Origin: Penicillus capitatus
Lineage: Eukaryota; Chlorophyta
Assembly (NCBI GenBank): GCA_965649825.1
Contig: OZ287695.1
Coordinates: 372,001-436,000, forward strand
Direction: 5' to 3'
DNA: 64,000 bases
Position numbers and translations under genes: made by a program. The first letter of the stretch is position 1. Each line of letters starts with the position of its first letter. This document shows positions 59,640 through 64,000 of the stretch, one piece after another. Below the pieces are notes generated by a model, which ran no database searches, had not been told where the DNA came from, and saw only the letters and a list, made by a program, of their open reading frames with translations.

Positions 59640-60870
59640 TCCTTGTGAACATCCACCGAGAATATGCGTCTCTTGCTCGTCGTCTCCTTCGATTCTAATC
59701 ACCCGAGTATGGTCTTCCATAAAGGAAGTTGTCCATAATATCAAATGGAAGTGCCGCAAGATTGATTCGATTAAGCGATTGGGAAGCTGTTTCAATCTTC
59801 CCAAGTCAAATGCGCTTGTAATGTCTGTATTTAGGTAAAGAACGTGGTTGGCATTACGAAGTGGAGTAGAGATTACACGAAAAAGCTGGCAATGCAGCCT
59901 TTGTCACTTGTAAACGACGAGAGTTGTGCTGTTGGTCGATGATTCGTGTAGAGTTCAAGTGGCGACGATACTTGTGTCCCTAGTGTTTTCAATAGCTTTT
60001 ACAACCTCGAGAGCTGCTTAAGTGCCACATCGTCGCGAAGACTGTTCACGTAAACTAGTTTCTTACGCAAAGTGGCGTCACGACTTGATGGGAAAGGAAA
60101 CCCGTCGTCCGGCGCCAGGACATCCCAATAGAATGACAGGCGTTCGAAGGAGTCACCGAAGAGGACATCCGCTACAATCGAATCCGGCTTGCTGGAGAAA
60201 TTTTGGTTAAGATTAAGGAAGGGCTGCGGCTCTTACGTGAAGAACGCCGTCGCACTGCGATTGGGCTCAAAATTCGAGCTCTAGAATAACGTGACAGACT
60301 AGCAAAAAACATGCACCTAAGAAATGGAAAATTCCAAACTACATATTGAAAGAATCTAAAACTTAGGACGAAATACTGTGCAAGTTACGAGGTATAATAA
60401 ATGAAACCCGGAAGAAAATGAAGACAGAACATTAACTACTCGAAGGAATATGCCCGTGGAAGAAGAACCACGGAGCATTTTCAGTTCAAGCATGCACGAA
60501 CGAAGTTCTCACACATTTATGAGTATGTAAGGCCGACGGACCATCTGGGGTGAAGGTGAAGAAAGTTAGGAGTCTTCTTGATAATTGTGCGTTCAGAGGA
60601 GGCGAAGATTAGCGAAATGGATCTTAGTTTGGCAACGCAGTTTCTATGAATTCGCATTTGGGTATAGTTATCTCCGAGATTAGTTTAGAATGTGTAGTGG
60701 TATCCAGCCATCAGGCATTCGTTTAAGATGTTGTACAAGATCAAAATAAGAACGTCTGCCGATTTTCTTAAGTTTGTTCGGAATCCCTTCATATCCAGGA
60801 GCTTTGCATTTTTCTTAGAGAAGATTGTTGTCCTAACGTTAGTTATCGTGATCTCTTCAAGCTTTGGCAT
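59640..60870 (-). mobile_element. LINE-type reverse transcriptase remnant, copy 2
   Basis: A minus-strand ORF at 60870-60685 begins MPKLEEITITNVRTTIF and continues MKGFRTNLRKSADVLILIL, the pattern of the conserved segment before the first RT motif (normally K-A-P-G-x-D-G). Downstream on the same strand are LNTDITSAFDLGRLKQLPN and IRIEGDDEQETHILGGCSQG (the last resembling the ...GxxQG motif). Between them the sequence is decayed. It shares blocks with 24525-25050. Confidence 0.55.
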
Positions 60871-60879
60871 TCTTGATTG

Positions 60880-61797
60880 TTCATTTCAGACATGTTGTGT
60901 TCGAAGTAATCCAGAATATGGGTTTTGCGTTTGTCTACAGGCAGACATGGAGAAAACATATTCTAAGTATTTCTGAAATTTACTTCCGACAGTGAGGGTA
61001 TGTCTCCCTTTCGGTTAACAGGAAGAATGGTATCAAAAAGGTTTGCATCCGATTAGTCTTATAACATTTTGCCACAAACTTCCTTTGTCTGTATGGTTTA
61101 GAAAGGAATCTCAATCTCCGATTCTTTCTTTGAATCTTTCTAACTTCTAAGCTTTTTTGTAAAACTCCAAAAGATGGTACTTCCTTTCCACACTCAGACA
61201 AGAAATTTTTCGGTGTCTTAGGATTTGACTCTGTAGTTTTTTAGATTTTTTGCGTCTTTCAAAAGCAGGGTCGTTGCATTAACTCCTTCGATTGGTCTTA
61301 GGCTTATGTGTTTAACGGAGTGCAAAGCGGGTGTGTTCATAAGATCCCTTTCTACTTTCTGCCATTAGCTGTCGAGTTCATTTCTTAATGAAATGCAGTT
61401 CTAATCGTATGAGCACTCTCCGGAAACAACAGCATCTATAACTTATGTGAACCATCGCAATGTGCCATCTAAACGTTACTGTCAGTTGTTTCCGATTCTT
61501 CTGTGTGTCAAAGTATGTCAATGGAAGAATCAAGCAGAAGGAAAGATGCTCAGAACTCTTAAGTCTCGATAAGGTGCGCGCTGGCAAGGCATCTCTTCAG
61601 CGCAGAGCTTTCGTCGACGAACGACGTCAGCACGCAATTACATAACGCAAAGACCATGCGGACAATGGACCGGCGCGATATGATTTAAAGGAGTTGCGTT
61701 ATCGCAGCGTCCTCTGACCCATCTACTGTAAATCTATAACTGAACAGCGGACAACATTTTAAACCCGCTGAATTCTTTAGCGTATTCTGTACTGACG
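60880..61797. other. AT-rich intergenic DNA, nothing recognised
   Basis: Short ORFs only. The part next to 61798 is the 5' flank of gene H. Confidence 0.4.
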
Positions 61798-64000
61798 ATG
61801 CAGCGCTCGGTGTCCGTTGCTATTCTCTATCTTTTTTCCTCTCTAGTGTCTCTACCGTATGGTATCCACTGTGTATTCAACAAAGAATCCCGTCTCTCCG
61901 CCTTCGGTTTCACATGGCTCAATGGGACAACCTCCGCCAATGCATCCGACGGCCACGTCCATCGAGAATCGACAGTACACACCGCATTATCCAGATGCTA
62001 CCCTCTCTAATAACACGCATCGTGCATGCCTTCTGACAGCAGAATGACGAAGCGGGTAACTCCACCTCATTTCTCTCGCCTTCAGCCGAGGGAGATGCTG
62101 TGCAACAGGTCGTGCTGACCATAGCGCTCTCGATGTTCAAATTGAAACGAGAATCATCGTATTGTGGATCATACATTCCCCCCACGCAAGCCGTCCTTCG
62201 TTTGTCCTTTTCAGGGAGGAAACCAAGCGCCGAGAGAGAGATTTCCGTACATATGTAGCATTAGACGCCGCGGCACCGAAGAGCATGTTTGCGGTGGAGC
62301 ATTGATCGACGAGCAATGGGTCCTCACAGCAGCGCATTGCCTGCACAATAACGATAATACTGGACTGGGCCATTACGCTCTCGTGCGTTGCGGCATTCAC
62401 GAAATCAACGCCGACGATCCCGAGAGTGTAAGCCGCAAGGATGTGGGAGCGCAGTACCAACGGCATCGTGCGATTCTAGCTCTACCTCTCGAAGAGAGCT
62501 TACTGGCACAGCAAATGGACGGGCGATGCCATGCGCGGGTATGATATTGGTCTCATTCGACTGGACAGAAAAGCGCCACTCCACCTGCCACGCATCGACA
62601 AGATTGGCGTCTCGCTGCAAGTTGGCGATTACCTGACGGCCGCTGGTTGGGGGAGCACCGACAAGAAACGGACATCGAACGTCTTGCGAGTCGTCGACAA
62701 GCTCATCTACGTCGGATCGCAACAATGCGCACCAGATCTTTTCACGAATCTCGGGGCGCACACCATCTGCGCTGGCTCCTTCGGACGGGATACCTGCCGC
62801 GGTGAGCGTGTTCGATACTGCACGGTTTCGTCAGGACTGTCGTCTATCTCCTGTGGTGTTGAGGTGACTCGGGGAGTCCTTTGCTGCTCTCGCACCGCCC
62901 AGAAGGCGATCTGACGCAAGGAGTGCCACGCAGCGATCTCATTGTCGGTGTTACGTCACTAGGTTCAAAGAACTGTGACGACGAGCGTCCTGCAGCGTAC
63001 ACGAGGGTCGCTCACTTTTGGAATTGGATAAAGGAGACGATGGAGACACAGTCTGGGGTGAGTGGACCTCCGACGGCACACCTCGTCGTTTCGCTTTCTG
63101 TCGTCAGCGATTCGGTTTTTTCGCATGGCGTCTGGCCAGAAGCCGCGATCTCTTGGCAGTCCTTCTTGTCGGAAGCTCCATTGTGCGTCGTGTTTGTAGA
63201 TGTACGATCCAGTCTACTTAGAGAAGAAAGAGGATGTCCAAGCGCTGCTCAGAATGAAGGAAGGGACCCCTCGACAGCAACTACACCTTGTGCGATGCCA
63301 TGAACAAACGTTACGTGACGCCAATCCTGTGGATAAAGGAAATGCTGAGAGCCTTTGAGAAGGACGAGAATTGGATCGTCGCAGCGGTTCTGGAGAAAGG
63401 CCTGCCGCTCGATGCGGCTTTCTACGACGACGAGCTGAATGCCGCACTTCTGGTAGAAGGATCCACGATGTTGCACTGGGCGGCGGCATTTGGCGCAATC
63501 GACAGCGCAAAGGTCCGATCGTTCTAAACATCCGAACGACGCCTTCAGTGTATGCCGTATATCGCTTAAACTCTGTGATGCTGTCAAGGTTCTGGTCGAG
63601 CACGGTGCAAACATATCTCGGGTCAACAACGAACGCCTGACGCCCTTACACATCGCGGCCGCATACGGTTCGGCGGCTATGGCAAAAGTACGACTATCGC
63701 TCCGTCGGTCCTTGGAGATCGTCGCTTGATCGACGGACATCGCGTGATACCGACATCGAGAGCACAATGCGCATTTTGCTTCTCTGAACCCACCACGAGG
63801 TCGCTTGGTATCGTTGCTCGCGGATGCTGCAGTCGCCAGCCGTTACCTCGAACTCAGCGGACGCGTGCGTGCTGTAGTTTCTTCTGAATGCTGGAGCCGA
63901 AGTGGACGTGTTTGGTGCCAATGGAGAGTCGCCACTTCTTCTTGCCTCGAAGAACGGCCACGTCGACGTTCTCAAAGTGCGTCTCGGCCAAGCGTGAAGG
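61798..64000 (+). CDS. Gene H: signal peptide - trypsin-like protease - ankyrin repeats (3' end outside window)
   Basis: Start MQRSVSVAILYLFSSLVSLP (61798) is a signal peptide. After an intron ending CCTTTTCAG the domain reads RERFPYICSIRRRGTEEHVC, WVLTAAHC (His), GYDIGLIRLDRK (Asp), HTICAGSFGRDTCR and GDSGSPLLL (Ser kept; the usual second Gly after it is Ser). The C-terminal helix is FWNWIKETM. The linker exon is not certain. The pre-ankyrin exon is KEMLRAFEKDENWIVAAVLE with STMLHWAAAFGAIDSAK. At least two ankyrin exons (VLVEHGANISRVNN and FLLNAGAEVDVFGANGESPL) follow before the window ends, so the cap is not visible. Predicted secreted and probably active. Confidence 0.78.

Noticed and set aside
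1-64000. tRNA and rRNA genes
   Set aside because: I looked for T-loop and cloverleaf patterns and rRNA-like conserved stretches by eye and found none convincing; a covariance-model scan would be decisive.

Overview
This is nuclear DNA of a eukaryote, most likely a unicellular protist. Genes on both strands are cut by very short introns (about 34-65 nt, GT-AG with some GC-AG). All three stop codons are used and nothing looks prokaryotic. A gamma-class carbonic anhydrase next to a kinesin-8/KIF19-like motor, a WDR20-type protein, a nucleobase-ascorbate transporter and remnants of plant/protist-type phosphofructokinase and NADPH oxidase argues against animals and fungi. It would fit a stramenopile, alveolate or rhizarian, but the species cannot be fixed from this window.

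Two accessory blocks (about 0-34 kb and 50-64 kb) flank a compact housekeeping block (about 34.4-47 kb). The accessory blocks hold a family of at least eight genes of one unusual design: signal peptide, trypsin-like (S1) protease domain, proline/lysine-rich or short linker, a conserved pre-ankyrin segment, a long array of ankyrin repeats with usually one 33-residue repeat per exon, and a C-terminal cap carrying two conserved cysteines. The members are A (768-5244, -), B (11290-15598, -), D (18963-22318, -), E (27999-33504, -), F (50193-53814, +), G-prime (54766-55744, -), G (56236-58829, -) and H (61798 to the window edge, +). Broken pieces lie at 16.1-17.0 kb and 59.3-59.6 kb. A, B and E have Asp where the catalytic Ser should be and are probably pseudoproteases. 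D, F, G and H keep the His-Asp-Ser triad. G-prime has lost the Ser exon and nearly all ankyrin repeats by an apparently in-frame deletion.

The same blocks contain wreckage: an NADPH-oxidase C-terminal fragment, a phosphofructokinase C-terminal fragment, LINE-type reverse transcriptase remnants beside the PFK fragment and beside an ankyrin tail, a degenerate gag/protease retroelement, a possible solo LTR and pairs of dispersed repeats.

The central block is ordinary and dense: a bestrophin-like channel (-) head-to-head with a kinesin-8/KIF19-like motor (+), a nucleobase transporter (-) nearly head-to-head with a degenerate-looking trypsin-like gene (+), and gamma-carbonic anhydrase (-) head-to-head with a WDR20-like gene (+). 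Several introns in this block carry hairpin-forming TCACAC/GTGTGA motifs. A 25-bp minisatellite lies just beyond it.

The most interesting system is the protease-ankyrin family: apparently secreted ankyrin proteins that grow and shrink by whole-exon duplication, with active and inactive protease heads exchanged between arrays.
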